Assembly (NCBI RefSeq): GCF_900099805.1
Contig: NZ_FNDR01000003.1
Span: 62,001-126,000, forward strand
DNA: 64,000 nt
Source of the DNA: Variovorax sp. OV700
Lineage (GTDB): Bacteria > Pseudomonadota > Gammaproteobacteria > Burkholderiales > Burkholderiaceae_C
Direction: 5' to 3'
Shown one piece after another: positions 18,097-27,037 of the stretch; positions within the stretch are counted from its first letter, which is position 1; every line of letters begins with the position of its first letter. The notes under the pieces were generated by a model. It did not search any database and had not been told where the DNA came from. It worked only from the letters and a program-made list of their open reading frames with translations. The position numbers and the translations under genes are program-made.

Positions 18097-19425
18097 TCAA
18101 CTCCCGTTGGTAGGGGCCGTTGCTTCCGCCAGTGCCTCCAGCGCCTCGTTCGCGGCGCGTAATTCTTCCGGCCCGGCCGGCTCGAGCTGGTCGGCCAGCT
18201 CGGCCAATGCCGCGCCGCGCTGCTGCTGCAGGGCGGCAATGGCCCGGCCGGCTTCCTGCGGCGAGGCAAAACCGCGACTCTGCAGCAAGGCGGTGCCGTG
18301 CGCATCGAGCAGCTTGAAATAGAACAGCCCGTCGCGCTCGCGGTACTGTTTGAAACTCGGCTTGGCAACCTTGGCCTTGCGGGCGCCGCCCTTGCCGGCG
18401 CCGGCTGCCAGATTGCGCAGGCCCACGGCATGGCGCAGCTCGGCCATGAAGGGGCGGGCCAGCTTGCGGGCCTTCTCGGCGCCGATGAGCAGGATGCGCT
18501 CGATCTCCGCCGGGTCGTTCATCAGCGCTTCGTAGCGCGCGCGCAGCGGCGCCACTTCGAGGTCGATACGCTCGAACAGCATCTGCTTCGCGTCGCCCCA
18601 GCCGATGCCTTCGGCATAGGCCTTGCGCAGCGCCTCGGTTTCTTCGGCGCTGGCAAAGGCCTGGTAGATCTGGAACAGCGCGGAGCCTTCGGTGTCCTTG
18701 GGCTCGCCGGGCGCGCGCGAGTCGGTCACGATGCTGGCGATCTGCTTTTGCAGCTGCGCGCGCGGCGCGAACATGGCAATGGTGTTGCCGTAGCTCTTGC
18801 TCATCTTGCGGCCGTCGAGGCCGGGCAGGGTGGCCACCGCATCGTCGATCTCGGCTTCGGGCAGCGTGAAGTGCTCGCCATACTGGTGGTTGAAACGCTG
18901 CGCCATGTCGCGCGCCATTTCGATGTGCTGCACCTGGTCGCGCCCCACGGGCACCTTGTGCGCGTTGAACATCAGGATGTCCGCGCCCATCAGCACCGGG
19001 TACATGAAGAGGCCGGCCGTCACGTCGGCATCCGGGTCTTCGCCCTTGGCGATGTTCTTGTCGAGCTGCGCCTTGTAGGCATGGGCGCGGTTGAGCACGC
19101 CTTTGCCGGTCACGCAGGTGAGGAACCAGGTCAGCTCGGGGATCTCGACGACGTCCGACTGGCGGTAGAAGGTGACGCGCTCCGGGTCGAGTCCGCAGGC
19201 CAGCCAGCTGGCGGCAATCTCGAGCGTCGAGCGCTGGATGAGCGCCGGCTCCTGCACCTTGATGAGCGCGTGGTAGTCGGCCAGGAAGAAAAAGCTCTCC
19301 ACGCCCGGCGCGACGCTCTGCCGCACCGAATGGCGGATCGAGCCGACGTAATTGCCAAGGTGCGGCGTGCCGGACGGCGTGATGCCGGTCAGGACGCGCA
19401 GGGGAGCGGAAGAAGACGTAGCCAT
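18097..19425 (-). CDS. trpS: Tryptophanyl-tRNA synthetase with a C-terminal extension
   Basis: Charges tRNA-Trp. The class I signatures are PSGTPHLGNYVG (HIGH-type) and GRKMSKSYGN (KMSKS). The core ends near residue 350, about the usual bacterial length of 330-340. A basic linker (GKGGARKAKVAKPSFKQYRE) and a segment GLFYFKLLDAHGTALLQSRG...EAGRAIAALQ follow; that segment resembles the YegP/DUF1508 repeat. A last helix is rich in Ala, Glu and Leu. The ATG at 19425 places the family start correctly. Downstream of the M50 protease gene with a 10-base gap. Confidence 0.96.
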   Translation of the reverse strand: MATSSSAPLRVLTGITPSGTPHLGNYVGSIRHSVRQSVAPGVESFFFLADYHALIKVQEPALIQRSTLEIAASWLACGLDPERVTFYRQSDVVEIPELTWFLTCVTGKGVLNRAHAYKAQLDKNIAKGEDPDADVTAGLFMYPVLMGADILMFNAHKVPVGRDQVQHIEMARDMAQRFNHQYGEHFTLPEAEIDDAVATLPGLDGRKMSKSYGNTIAMFAPRAQLQKQIASIVTDSRAPGEPKDTEGSALFQIYQAFASAEETEALRKAYAEGIGWGDAKQMLFERIDLEVAPLRARYEALMNDPAEIERILLIGAEKARKLARPFMAELRHAVGLRNLAAGAGKGGARKAKVAKPSFKQYRERDGLFYFKLLDAHGTALLQSRGFASPQEAGRAIAALQQQRGAALAELADQLEPAGPEELRAANEALEALAEATAPTNGS

Positions 19426-19435
19426 GAAGAGGAAC

Positions 19436-20107
19436 TTAACGCAGCAAAGCCGTGAGCGGTGAGATAAGCAGGTTGATGACGGTGTAGCCAAAGTCCATCA
19501 GCGGACGCAGCCAGAAGGTGCTGACGATGCCCGCGAGCACCAGGCCCATCACGATGAAGAAGCCGAAGGGCTCGATGCGCGCCAGGAAATTCTGCGCCGC
19601 ACCGTTGGGAAGCAGGCCCGCGAGCACGCGGCCGCCGTCCAGCGGAGGCAGCGGAAATAAGTTGAAAGCCCACATCACGAGGTTGACCAGCACGCCGCCC
19701 TGCGCCATCTTGATGAAAAAGGTTTCATCCACGCCGGCTGCGATGAGCCCGACCAGGACCAGCGCCCAAAGAATGGCCTGCACGAAATTCGATGCTGGCC
19801 CGGCCAGCGCCACCCAGATCATGTCTCGCTTCGGATGGCGCAGGCGCCCGAAGTTCACCGGCACCGGTTTGGCGTATCCGAAGAGAAAGGCTCCAGAAGT
19901 GGCAAAGTACAGCATCAGCGGCATCAGGATGGTCCCGATGGGGTCGATGTGCTTCAACGGGTTGAGCGTGACGCGGCCCATCACTTCGGCCGTGTTGTCG
20001 CCGAAATGGCGTGCCACATAGCCGTGCGCCGCCTCATGCACCGTGATCGCGAAGACCACGGGCAGTGCGTAAATAAGTACCGTCTGTATCAGGTTGGAAA
20101 TATCCAC
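19436..20107 (-). CDS. Site-2-protease-family membrane metalloprotease (M50)
   Basis: A 223-residue integral membrane protein. Zinc-binding HEAAHG lies in the first helix region, and NLFPLPPLDGGRV holds the third ligand. About five helices and no PDZ domain, so it is the short FtsX/SREBP-like M50B type, substrate unknown. The start is GTG at 20107. The YciO-M50-TrpS order is one I recall from related betaproteobacteria. Confidence 0.93.
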   Translation of the reverse strand: MDISNLIQTVLIYALPVVFAITVHEAAHGYVARHFGDNTAEVMGRVTLNPLKHIDPIGTILMPLMLYFATSGAFLFGYAKPVPVNFGRLRHPKRDMIWVALAGPASNFVQAILWALVLVGLIAAGVDETFFIKMAQGGVLVNLVMWAFNLFPLPPLDGGRVLAGLLPNGAAQNFLARIEPFGFFIVMGLVLAGIVSTFWLRPLMDFGYTVINLLISPLTALLR

Positions 20108-20150
20108 TGTGCGATTGTGTCAGACAGAGTCAAAGCTTCAGTGCCGCTTG

Positions 20151-20786
20151 TCAGAGGCCGAGCACCGCCAGCGCGCCGCGGCCTTGCCGCACCACGACCG
20201 GATCGTCGCCCGTGCCCATGGGCGTGAGGTCGACCACGGTAGTGGGTTGCGACGGGCAGGCGCCCGCGTCAATGACCGCGCCGATCTGCTTCTCGAAGCG
20301 CTCGCGAATGGTCTGCGCGTCGTTCAGTGCCTCGGTTTCGCCGGGCGCGATCAACGTGGTGGCCAAAAGCGGCGCGCCGTGCAGCATCAGCAGTTCGAGC
20401 AGCACCTTGTGGTCGGGCACGCGCAGGCCGATGGTCTTGCGCTGCGGATGGCTCACGCGCCGCGGCACCTCCTTGGTGGCTTCGAGCAGGAAGGTGTAGG
20501 GCCCGGGCGTGGCGGCCTTCAGCAGCCGGTATTGCTTGTTGTCGACACGCGCGTAGTTGGCCAGCTCGCTCAGGTCGCGGCAGAGCAGCGTGAGGTGATG
20601 CTTCTCGTCGACCTGGCGGATGCGGCGCAACTGGTCGACCGCGTCCTTGTCGTCGAGATGGCAGGCCAGCGCGTAGCTCGAATCGGTGGGCACGGCCACG
20701 ATCTCTCCGCGCTGCAGCAGCGCCGCGGCCTGCTTCAAGAGGCGTTGCTGGGGATTGTCGGGATGGACTTCGAAGTATTGGGCCAT
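20151..20786 (-). CDS. Sua5/YciO/YrdC-family protein (YciO-like)
   Basis: A 211-residue protein of the threonylcarbamoyl-AMP synthase fold. The nucleotide and substrate pocket is suggested by AVPTDSSYALACHLDDKDAVDQLRRIRQ, HHLTLLCRDLSELANYARV and GPYTFLLEATKEVPRR. The pattern KHHLTL and overall length fit YciO better than TsaC/Sua5, and YciO proteins may not make t6A at a useful rate. Start 18 bases after the DMT transporter stop. Confidence 0.88.
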   Translation of the reverse strand: MAQYFEVHPDNPQQRLLKQAAALLQRGEIVAVPTDSSYALACHLDDKDAVDQLRRIRQVDEKHHLTLLCRDLSELANYARVDNKQYRLLKAATPGPYTFLLEATKEVPRRVSHPQRKTIGLRVPDHKVLLELLMLHGAPLLATTLIAPGETEALNDAQTIRERFEKQIGAVIDAGACPSQPTTVVDLTPMGTGDDPVVVRQGRGALAVLGL

Positions 20787-20804
20787 GAAGAAAAAAGCTC
20801 CTGA

Positions 20805-21782
20805 TCAGGATTCCGCCGGTTCGATGGGCACCCGGCGCTCACGCACGGTGAGCCACGCGCCGGCCGCGCCGCAGACCGCGATCATCGCCATGCCAATGAG
20901 CGAGAAGCGGTCCGGCACGTGCGAAAAAACGAGCCGGCCGCCCAGCATGGCAAAGGCGATCTGCGCATAGAGGTACGGCGTGAGCGTCGAGGCCGGTGCG
21001 CGCTGGTAGGCCAGGATGAGAATGAAATGCCCCACCGTGCCCATGAAACCCATGAGGCACAGCAAGGCCCACCAGTGCCACGAGGGCAGGGCCATCCACA
21101 CGAAGGGCAGCGTGAGCGAGGCGATCAGCGCGCCGACCCAGCCGGTATAGAAATGCATGGTCAGCGGATTTTCGGTTTGCGCCAGCTTGCTCGTGAGCAC
21201 CTGGAACCATGCATTGGTCAGCACCAGCCCCACCGGCAGCAGCACGGCCCAGCTGAATGCGCCGCCGCCCGGTCGCAGGATGACCAGCGTGCCGATGAAT
21301 CCCCCGGCCACCAGCACCCAGCGCAGCGGTGAGACATGCTCCTTGAGCGTGGTGGCCGCGAGCAGCGTGATGACCAGCGGCGCGACCAGCACGATCGACG
21401 TGAATTCGGCCAGCGGCATGTAGCGCAGGCTGAGGAAGGCCAGTGTGCTCGACACCAGCAGAAGCGCGCCGCGCAGCAACTGGTAGCGCGGATGTTGCGT
21501 GCGCAGCAGCGCCGTGCCATGCCGCGGGAGCAGCACCGCCGTGGTGGCCACGGCCTGGAAGGCGTAGCGGAACCACACGCCCATGAGGATCGGCACGGCG
21601 GCGGTGGAAGTCTTGGTGGCGGTGTCGAGCGTGGCAAAGCAGGCCACAGCCACCAGCACCAGGCCGATGCCCGCGAGGATGCGCTCGGATTCGGTGTCGC
21701 GCGCCCGGCGCGACATGACGCGGGCGTTCGCCAGTGCCGCCGTTGCTGCGCTGTCGATGCCGGGCCCGGGGCTCTGGCTCAC
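20805..21782 (-). CDS. DMT-family transporter (EamA domains)
   Basis: About 325 residues with ten hydrophobic helices in two EamA halves (GIGLVLVAVACFATLDTATK and LLPVGLVLTNAWFQVLTSK). Exports or takes up a small metabolite, identity unknown. The GTG at 21782 overlaps the PHP stop (GTGA), which suggests coupling; an ATG at 21716 (MSRRARDTES) is the alternative, closer to the first helix. Confidence 0.85.
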   Translation of the reverse strand: MSQSPGPGIDSAATAALANARVMSRRARDTESERILAGIGLVLVAVACFATLDTATKTSTAAVPILMGVWFRYAFQAVATTAVLLPRHGTALLRTQHPRYQLLRGALLLVSSTLAFLSLRYMPLAEFTSIVLVAPLVITLLAATTLKEHVSPLRWVLVAGGFIGTLVILRPGGGAFSWAVLLPVGLVLTNAWFQVLTSKLAQTENPLTMHFYTGWVGALIASLTLPFVWMALPSWHWWALLCLMGFMGTVGHFILILAYQRAPASTLTPYLYAQIAFAMLGGRLVFSHVPDRFSLIGMAMIAVCGAAGAWLTVRERRVPIEPAES

Positions 21783-22636
21783 TGCTGGATGCGGTCGCTG
21801 AGCAGTTCCCACACCGGCGTGAGTGCGCCGGGCAACGGTGGCAGCTTGCCGAGATCGCAGTGGCTTTCGTCGGGGCTGTGGAAATCGCTGCCGCGCGAAG
21901 CGGCGAAATCGAACTCGAGCGCCTTGTCGGCGTACTCGACGTATTCGGCCGTCGTATGGCTGCCGGTGACGACTTCGATCGCCTGCCCGCCATGCGCCTT
22001 GAATTCGAGGAACAGCGCGTATTCCTCGTTCGCCGTGAACTTGTAGCGTCCCGGGTGCGCGATGACGGCCATGCCCTTGGCGGCCGTGATCCAGTGCACC
22101 GCATCCTTCAGCGAGGCCCAGCGGTGCGGCACGTAGCCGGGCTTGCCTTCGGTCAGGTACTTGCGGAACACCTCGGACGTGTCGCGGCAGTGGCCCTGCT
22201 CGACCAGGAAGCGCGCAAAGTGGGTGCGCGAGATCAGCTCCGGGTTGCCGACGAACTTGAGCGCGCCTTCATAGGCGCCATGGATGCCGACCTTGGCCAG
22301 CCCCTCGGACATTTCCTGCGCGCGCTTGCCGCGGCCGCCGCGCGTGTCGTAGAGGCCCTGCGTCATCGCAGCGTCGTCGGGGTCGAAGCCCAGGCCGACG
22401 ATGTGCACGGTCTCGTTGGCGAAGGTCACCGAGATCTCGGTGCCGGTGAGATAGCGGATGCCGTTGGCGCGCGCCGCGGCGGCTGCGCGGTGCTGGCCGC
22501 CCACCTCGTCGTGGTCGGTGAGCGCCCACAGCTCGACCCCGTTGGCCGCCGCGCGCGCGGCCAGTTCTTCAGGCGTCAGGGTGCCGTCGGAGACCACGGA
22601 ATGGCAGTGCAGATCGGCATTGAGAATGGTGGACAC
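21779..22636 (-). CDS. PHP-domain phosphoesterase (RNase AM / 3',5'-nucleoside bisphosphate phosphatase type)
   Basis: A 285-residue metal-dependent phosphoesterase. Metal ligands sit in NADLHCHSVVSDG, ALTDHDEVGG, GTEISVTF, AVIAHPGRY and SRGSDFHSPDE. E. coli RNase AM (YciV) and the Chromobacterium bisphosphate phosphatase share this layout; they process 5' ends of rRNA or break down pAp. Its position two genes above a YciO homologue matches a known neighbourhood. Confidence 0.93.
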   Translation of the reverse strand: MSTILNADLHCHSVVSDGTLTPEELAARAAANGVELWALTDHDEVGGQHRAAAAARANGIRYLTGTEISVTFANETVHIVGLGFDPDDAAMTQGLYDTRGGRGKRAQEMSEGLAKVGIHGAYEGALKFVGNPELISRTHFARFLVEQGHCRDTSEVFRKYLTEGKPGYVPHRWASLKDAVHWITAAKGMAVIAHPGRYKFTANEEYALFLEFKAHGGQAIEVVTGSHTTAEYVEYADKALEFDFAASRGSDFHSPDESHCDLGKLPPLPGALTPVWELLSDRIQQ

Positions 22637-22692
22637 ATCGTCATTCTATTGGGTCTGGAAATCGATGCAGGCGCATGGTTGCTATTGCCGTT

Positions 22693-22709
22693 GCTATTAA
22701 ATAAATAGC
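22693..22709. repeat. Short AT-rich hairpin GCTATT-AAATA-AATAGC
   Basis: A perfect 6-base dyad with an AT loop, between the CorA-type and PHP genes. The composition contrasts with the GC-rich surroundings. Similar GCTATT/AATAGC-type short repeats are, from memory, common between genes in this family. No terminator T run is present. Confidence 0.45.
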
Positions 22710-22732
22710 ATTACTGCAATTGCCGATGCGGT

Positions 22733-23794
22733 TCAGCGCTTCTTGCGGAAAGCCGCCCAGGCCGCCACTGCGGTAAAGCTCGCGACGATTGCCACGACGA
22801 TCCAGAACCCGTGCTTGTGCTCGGCCAGCGGAATGCCGCCCACGTTCATTCCAAACAGGCCCGCGAGGATGTTGATCGGCAGCGCGAGCACGGTCACCAC
22901 GGTCAGCACGAACAGGCTGCGGTTGTTGTCCTCGTTCACGTTGGCGGCAATTTCTTCCTGCAGCAGCTTGATGCGCTCCTGCAGTGCCTGCATGTCGCGC
23001 AGCACCACCGAGAACTCCTCGGTCGATCCGCGCAGCTCCTGCACGTCGGGCTCGGCCATCCAGCCTGGCGGACCTTGCAGCAGGCGGAAGAGGGCGGCGG
23101 GTTCCGGCGCCAGCAAACGCTGCAGCCGCACCAGCAGCCGGCGCAGCACGCCGAGCCGCGCGCGCTTGTGGTCGAGCCGGCCGGCAAGCAGCTCGTCCTC
23201 GATGCGGTCGATGCGCGAAGTGACGCCGCGCACGATCTTCACCAGCACGTCGGCCTGCGCGCGCAGCAGGTGCTCGAGCAGCTCCGTGCTCGAGCGCGGA
23301 GCGTCCCCGGCCTTGACTGCCGTGCGCAGCGCATCGACCGAGCGCAGCGGCTTGGCGCGCGCCGTGACGACCAGGCGCGGCCCCACGCTGATCCAGAGCG
23401 TGGAGATGTCCGAGGGCTCGAAGCTGAACTCGAAGTGCACGTCGTTGATGACCGCGATCAGCGAATCGTCGGCACGCTCGATGCGCGTGGAGGGCAGGCC
23501 CTCGTGCAGTGTTTCGTAGAAGGTGTCGGAGAGCTGCGCATGGCGCAACAGCCAGCGCTCGGCCTGGGCGTGGCTCAGGTTGAAGTGCAACCAGAGGAAT
23601 CCGGGGGAACTCGCGCGGCCCGGCGCGGCGCCCGGGCCGTCTCGTACCGAACCGGTGTCCAGCCAGGCCGCAGCCTGCGCCGAATCGATGGCCCGCACGG
23701 GCTCCGGCGCGTCGGCGTCGAACAGGTAGCCGCAGATCAGCCCGGCTTCGTCGCCGCCGTACGAATTGGCGGCCAGGTCATGGAGTGCCGGCAA
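22733..23794 (-). CDS. CorA-family divalent metal transporter (ZntB-like)
   Basis: A 353-residue protein: a large cytosolic alpha/beta domain (LWLHFNLSHAQAERWLL... ), a long coiled-coil helix with EIAANVNEDNNRSLFVLT, and two C-terminal membrane helices joined by the GMNVGGIP loop. The family signature in CorA is GMN; GMNVGGIP is typical of ZntB, which moves zinc. The start is a TTG at 23794; the first 15 residues are uncertain. Diverges from ppk2. Confidence 0.88.
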   Translation of the reverse strand: MPALHDLAANSYGGDEAGLICGYLFDADAPEPVRAIDSAQAAAWLDTGSVRDGPGAAPGRASSPGFLWLHFNLSHAQAERWLLRHAQLSDTFYETLHEGLPSTRIERADDSLIAVINDVHFEFSFEPSDISTLWISVGPRLVVTARAKPLRSVDALRTAVKAGDAPRSSTELLEHLLRAQADVLVKIVRGVTSRIDRIEDELLAGRLDHKRARLGVLRRLLVRLQRLLAPEPAALFRLLQGPPGWMAEPDVQELRGSTEEFSVVLRDMQALQERIKLLQEEIAANVNEDNNRSLFVLTVVTVLALPINILAGLFGMNVGGIPLAEHKHGFWIVVAIVASFTAVAAWAAFRKKR

Positions 23795-23879
23795 GGTGCG
23801 TGTGGATCAGGAAAGACAAAAGGGTGTGCCCCGGATGGTGTTCGCCATTTATGACAACTTCGTGTCGGTGGATTGCAGG

Positions 23880-23897
23880 CTGTCACGCGATGGTCAT
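23880..23897 (+). promoter_or_regulatory. Possible Pho box upstream of ppk2
   Basis: CTGTCAC-GCGA-TGGTCAT has two 7-base half-sites 11 bases apart in the arrangement bound by PhoB, 48 bases before the ppk2 start. The second half-site departs from consensus at two positions. Phosphate control of a polyphosphate enzyme would make sense, but this rests on one motif. Confidence 0.35.
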
Positions 23898-23944
23898 ATG
23901 CGGCGGGCAGCATGCTTTGTTCTACCTCACCCCTTCTCCTTGCC

Positions 23945-24865
23945 ATGATGCTGACGAGCGCACTTCCAGACCACGAAGACCTGATGCAACGCATCGCCCG
24001 CGACCTGATCGACAGCTATGACGAAGAGCTCGAGCTGGAGATCGAGGACCGCAACATCGACGGGCTTGACCCCGCGGCGCACACAACCGACAAGGCCGCC
24101 CGCCAGGCCTACTTCAAGGAGCTGTTCCGCCTGCAGGGCGAGCTCGTGAAGCTGCAGGACTGGGTGCAGCACAGCAAGCAGAAGGTGGTCATTCTTTTCG
24201 AAGGCCGCGACGCGGCGGGCAAGGGCGGCGTCATCAAGCGCATCACCCAGCGTCTGAACCCGCGCGTGGCCCGCGTGGCCGCGCTGCCCGCGCCCAACGA
24301 CCGCGAGCGCACGCAGTGGTACTTCCAGCGCTACGCCGCGCACCTGCCGGCCGCCGGCGAGATGGTTCTGTTCGACCGCAGCTGGTACAACCGCGCCGGT
24401 GTCGAGCGCGTAATGGGCTTTTGCAGCGACGACGAATACGAAGAGTTCTTTCGCACCGTGCCGGAGTTCGAGAAGATGCTGGTGCGCTCCGGCATCAAGC
24501 TCATCAAGTACTGGTTCTCCATCACCGACGACGAGCAGCACATGCGCTTCCTCGGCCGCATTCACGATCCGCTCAAGCAATGGAAGCTCAGCCCCATGGA
24601 TCTCGAAAGCCGCCGCCGCTGGGAGGAATACACCAAGGCCAAGGAGATCATGCTGGAGCGCACGCACATTCCCGAAGCGCCCTGGTGGGTGGTGCAGGCG
24701 GTCGACAAGAAGAAGGCGCGGCTGAACTGCATCAGCCACCTGCTGGGACAGCTGCCCTACCGGGAGGTGCCGCATCCGCCGGTCGACCTGCCGGCGCGCG
24801 AGCGCCATGCGGACTACCTGCGCCAACCCGTGCCGGCCCACATGATCGTGCCGGAAATCTACTGA
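23945..24865 (+). CDS. ppk2: Polyphosphate kinase 2
   Basis: A 306-residue PPK2-family kinase that transfers phosphate between polyphosphate and nucleotides. Walker A is EGRDAAGKGGVIKR, Walker B is LFDRSWYNRAGVE, and the lid and QWKLSPMDLESRRRWEEYTKAKE stretch match class I enzymes. The family mostly favours making ADP or GDP to the triphosphate from polyphosphate. Two neighbouring ATGs (23945 and 23948) are possible starts. Confidence 0.93.
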   Translation: MMLTSALPDHEDLMQRIARDLIDSYDEELELEIEDRNIDGLDPAAHTTDKAARQAYFKELFRLQGELVKLQDWVQHSKQKVVILFEGRDAAGKGGVIKRITQRLNPRVARVAALPAPNDRERTQWYFQRYAAHLPAAGEMVLFDRSWYNRAGVERVMGFCSDDEYEEFFRTVPEFEKMLVRSGIKLIKYWFSITDDEQHMRFLGRIHDPLKQWKLSPMDLESRRRWEEYTKAKEIMLERTHIPEAPWWVVQAVDKKKARLNCISHLLGQLPYREVPHPPVDLPARERHADYLRQPVPAHMIVPEIY

Positions 24866-24914
24866 GGCTTGGCAGCCGTTTGGCCGGCCGGCGCTTTGCC
24901 CTCACACTGCGCCC

Positions 24915-25958
24915 ATGGTCCGTCGTTCCACTGCATCCCTGTTCGCCCGCGCCTACGAGCGCAATCTGAAGGCACTCACCAAGCTCACGCTCGGCAACAG
25001 CAAGCGCGTGACGGGCCAAGTGCAGCGCGCGACCGCCAAGCGGCTCAAGCCGCCCCCGGGCAGGGGCGACTGGCTCAGCGGCATGGCGCTGGGCCCCGGC
25101 GGTGCACGCGGCTATCACTTGTTCCGTCCGGCCGACCTGAAGCTCGCACCCGGCGAGAAGCTGCCGCTCATGGTCATGCTGCACGGCTGCGGCCAGACGG
25201 GGCGCGACTTTGCAGCCAGTACGCGCATGAATACGCTGGCCGTGCGGCAGCGCTTCCTGGTGCTGTACCTGGAGCAAGACAGGCTGGCCCATCCCCAAGG
25301 CTGCTGGAACTGGTATGAGCGCCGCTCGGGCAAGGCCGATGCCGAGGCCGCCACGCTGATGGCGGCCATCGACCAGGCCTGCGTGCTGTATCCGGTCGAC
25401 CGCGAGCGCATTGCACTGGCCGGACTTTCGGCCGGTGCCAGCATGGCGGCGCTGCTGGCCACGCGCTATCCGCTGCGCTTTCGCGCCGTGGTCATGCATT
25501 CGGGCGTGGCCCCAGGTGCGGCAAAGTCGTCGGCAACGGCCCTCGGCGCGATGCGCGGGCAGCACACGCCGCCCATGCCGTCCACCGCGGTCGGCAAGGC
25601 GATGGGCGCGGCCGCCGTCTTCGCGACCTTGCCGCCGATGCTGGTGCTGCATGGCACCGCCGATGCCGTGGTGGCGCCGAGCAATGCCGTCAACAGCGCC
25701 GCCGTGTGGGCCACGGCCCTCGGCGCCAAGCCGGGGAAGCCGCGCATGCTCCAGCGCGGCAAACGGCACCCCATGCAAGTGACCGAGTTCCGGCACAAAG
25801 GCCGCGCGGTGGTCACGCTGTGCGAGATTGCGCGCCTCGGGCACGCATGGAGCGGCGGCGCTTCCCGGCTGCTTTTCAGCGACCCGGAAGGGCCCGATGC
25901 CACGCGCATGGTCTGGGCCTATGCAGCGGCGCAGTTCAAGCTTGTGGCCAAGGCCTGA
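24915..25958 (+). CDS. PHB-depolymerase-family esterase
   Basis: A 347-residue alpha/beta hydrolase of the LpqC/PHB-depolymerase family. The oxyanion part is VMLHGCGQTGRDFA, the nucleophile elbow is AGLSAGASMA, and the late His is in GLGHAWSGG-type sequence (ARLGHAWSGG). It has no convincing signal peptide, and the basic N-terminus (RRSTASLFARAYERNLK) suggests an intracellular enzyme, perhaps acting on PHB or polyester side chains; feruloyl esterase activity is also known in the family. A run of nine Ts after the stop may help end transcription. Confidence 0.88.
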   Translation: MVRRSTASLFARAYERNLKALTKLTLGNSKRVTGQVQRATAKRLKPPPGRGDWLSGMALGPGGARGYHLFRPADLKLAPGEKLPLMVMLHGCGQTGRDFAASTRMNTLAVRQRFLVLYLEQDRLAHPQGCWNWYERRSGKADAEAATLMAAIDQACVLYPVDRERIALAGLSAGASMAALLATRYPLRFRAVVMHSGVAPGAAKSSATALGAMRGQHTPPMPSTAVGKAMGAAAVFATLPPMLVLHGTADAVVAPSNAVNSAAVWATALGAKPGKPRMLQRGKRHPMQVTEFRHKGRAVVTLCEIARLGHAWSGGASRLLFSDPEGPDATRMVWAYAAAQFKLVAKA

Positions 25959-25981
25959 GCGACGCTTTTTTTTTAAAGCAC

Positions 25982-26908
25982 CTAAGCCATGGCGCCATCG
26001 CGTGCCGCCGCACGCCAGGCGCCCGGCGCCATGCCCATCGTGCGCTTGAAGGCCTTGCTGAACGCCGCTTCCGATTCATAGCCCACCGCGCCGGCAATGG
26101 TGCCGACCGCGGCATGGCCCTGGCCGAGCATGCTGCCGGCCTTGAACATGCGCCACTGCGTGAGGTACTCCAGCGGCGCCTGGCCCACCCGCTCGCGGAA
26201 GCGCTGCGCAAACGCCGAGCGCGAAAGGCTGGCGGCCGAGGCCAGCGTTTCCACCGTCCAGTCGCGCGCCATGTCCTTGTGCATGGCGCGCAGCGCGGGC
26301 CCGATGCGCGCGTCGGCCAGTGCGCCCAGCCACCCCGTTTGCTGCGGACCGTCTGCCGCGACATGCGCGCGCACAGCCTGCACGAAGACAATGTCGGCCA
26401 GCCGGCTCACGAGCAGCCCCGAGCCCAGGCCCGGCTCGCCCGTTTCCATCGCAAGCAACTGCAAGGTGCCTTGCAGCGCGATGGCGCGTGCCTGCTCCAT
26501 CTTCACGTGCAGCAGCACCGGCAGCAGATCGAGCAGCGGCCGGGCCGCGCGCTGGTCGAAGTGAAACCAGCCACAGATCACCGACGCCGCGGTACCCGTG
26601 CCGCCCAGCTCCACGACACCGCCAATGCGGTCGCGCACCACCGAGGCGCAACTCACGGCCGGCGTGTCCGGATGGTCGCGAAGCACATAGGGGGTGCCGT
26701 GCGCGAGCACATAGCAATCGCCCGCGGCCAGCGCCACCGGCTGCGCCACGCCCGGCACCTCGAGCAGGCAGCTGCCGCGCACCACCAAGCCGAAGCGCGC
26801 GCTCTCGCCACCCGCCAGGCTCACGCCCCATGGCGTGCGCGCCTCGAGCCGCGCATAAAGCGCGCTGCGCACGCGCATGGCGGCGAACACGTCGTCGAGC
26901 GGGTCCAT
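25982..26908 (-). CDS. AraC-family regulator with cupin sensor domain
   Basis: A 308-residue regulator. Residues 1-190 form a cupin (DCYVLAHGTPYVLRDHP) as in the AraC_binding_6 group; the C-terminal helix-turn-helix pair includes WTVETLASAASLSRSAFAQRFRERVGQAPLEYLTQWRM and VGYESEAAFSKAFKRTMGMAPGAWR. It diverges from the NTF2-like and DHA2 exporter genes and probably controls them. The start MDPLDDVFAAMR at 26908 fits the family. Confidence 0.93.
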   Translation of the reverse strand: MDPLDDVFAAMRVRSALYARLEARTPWGVSLAGGESARFGLVVRGSCLLEVPGVAQPVALAAGDCYVLAHGTPYVLRDHPDTPAVSCASVVRDRIGGVVELGGTGTAASVICGWFHFDQRAARPLLDLLPVLLHVKMEQARAIALQGTLQLLAMETGEPGLGSGLLVSRLADIVFVQAVRAHVAADGPQQTGWLGALADARIGPALRAMHKDMARDWTVETLASAASLSRSAFAQRFRERVGQAPLEYLTQWRMFKAGSMLGQGHAAVGTIAGAVGYESEAAFSKAFKRTMGMAPGAWRAAARDGAMA

Positions 26909-27037
26909 GAAAGCTCCTGTCGCGGTGGACGAATGGACAAGATTGTCGGCTTTCCAGGCATTCACTGTCCACTCGCTGCGCCACAAACTGCGGTCTCGAA
27001 CTTCGGCTCCGTCGAGTCGAACCCAAGGATCCAGCTC

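Noticed and set aside
20151..20786. Assignment as TsaC/Sua5, the essential t6A enzyme
   Set aside because: Sequence pattern and context fit YciO better, so no tsaC symbol was given.
22693..22709. Rho-independent terminator
   Set aside because: The stem is AT-rich and no T run follows on either strand.
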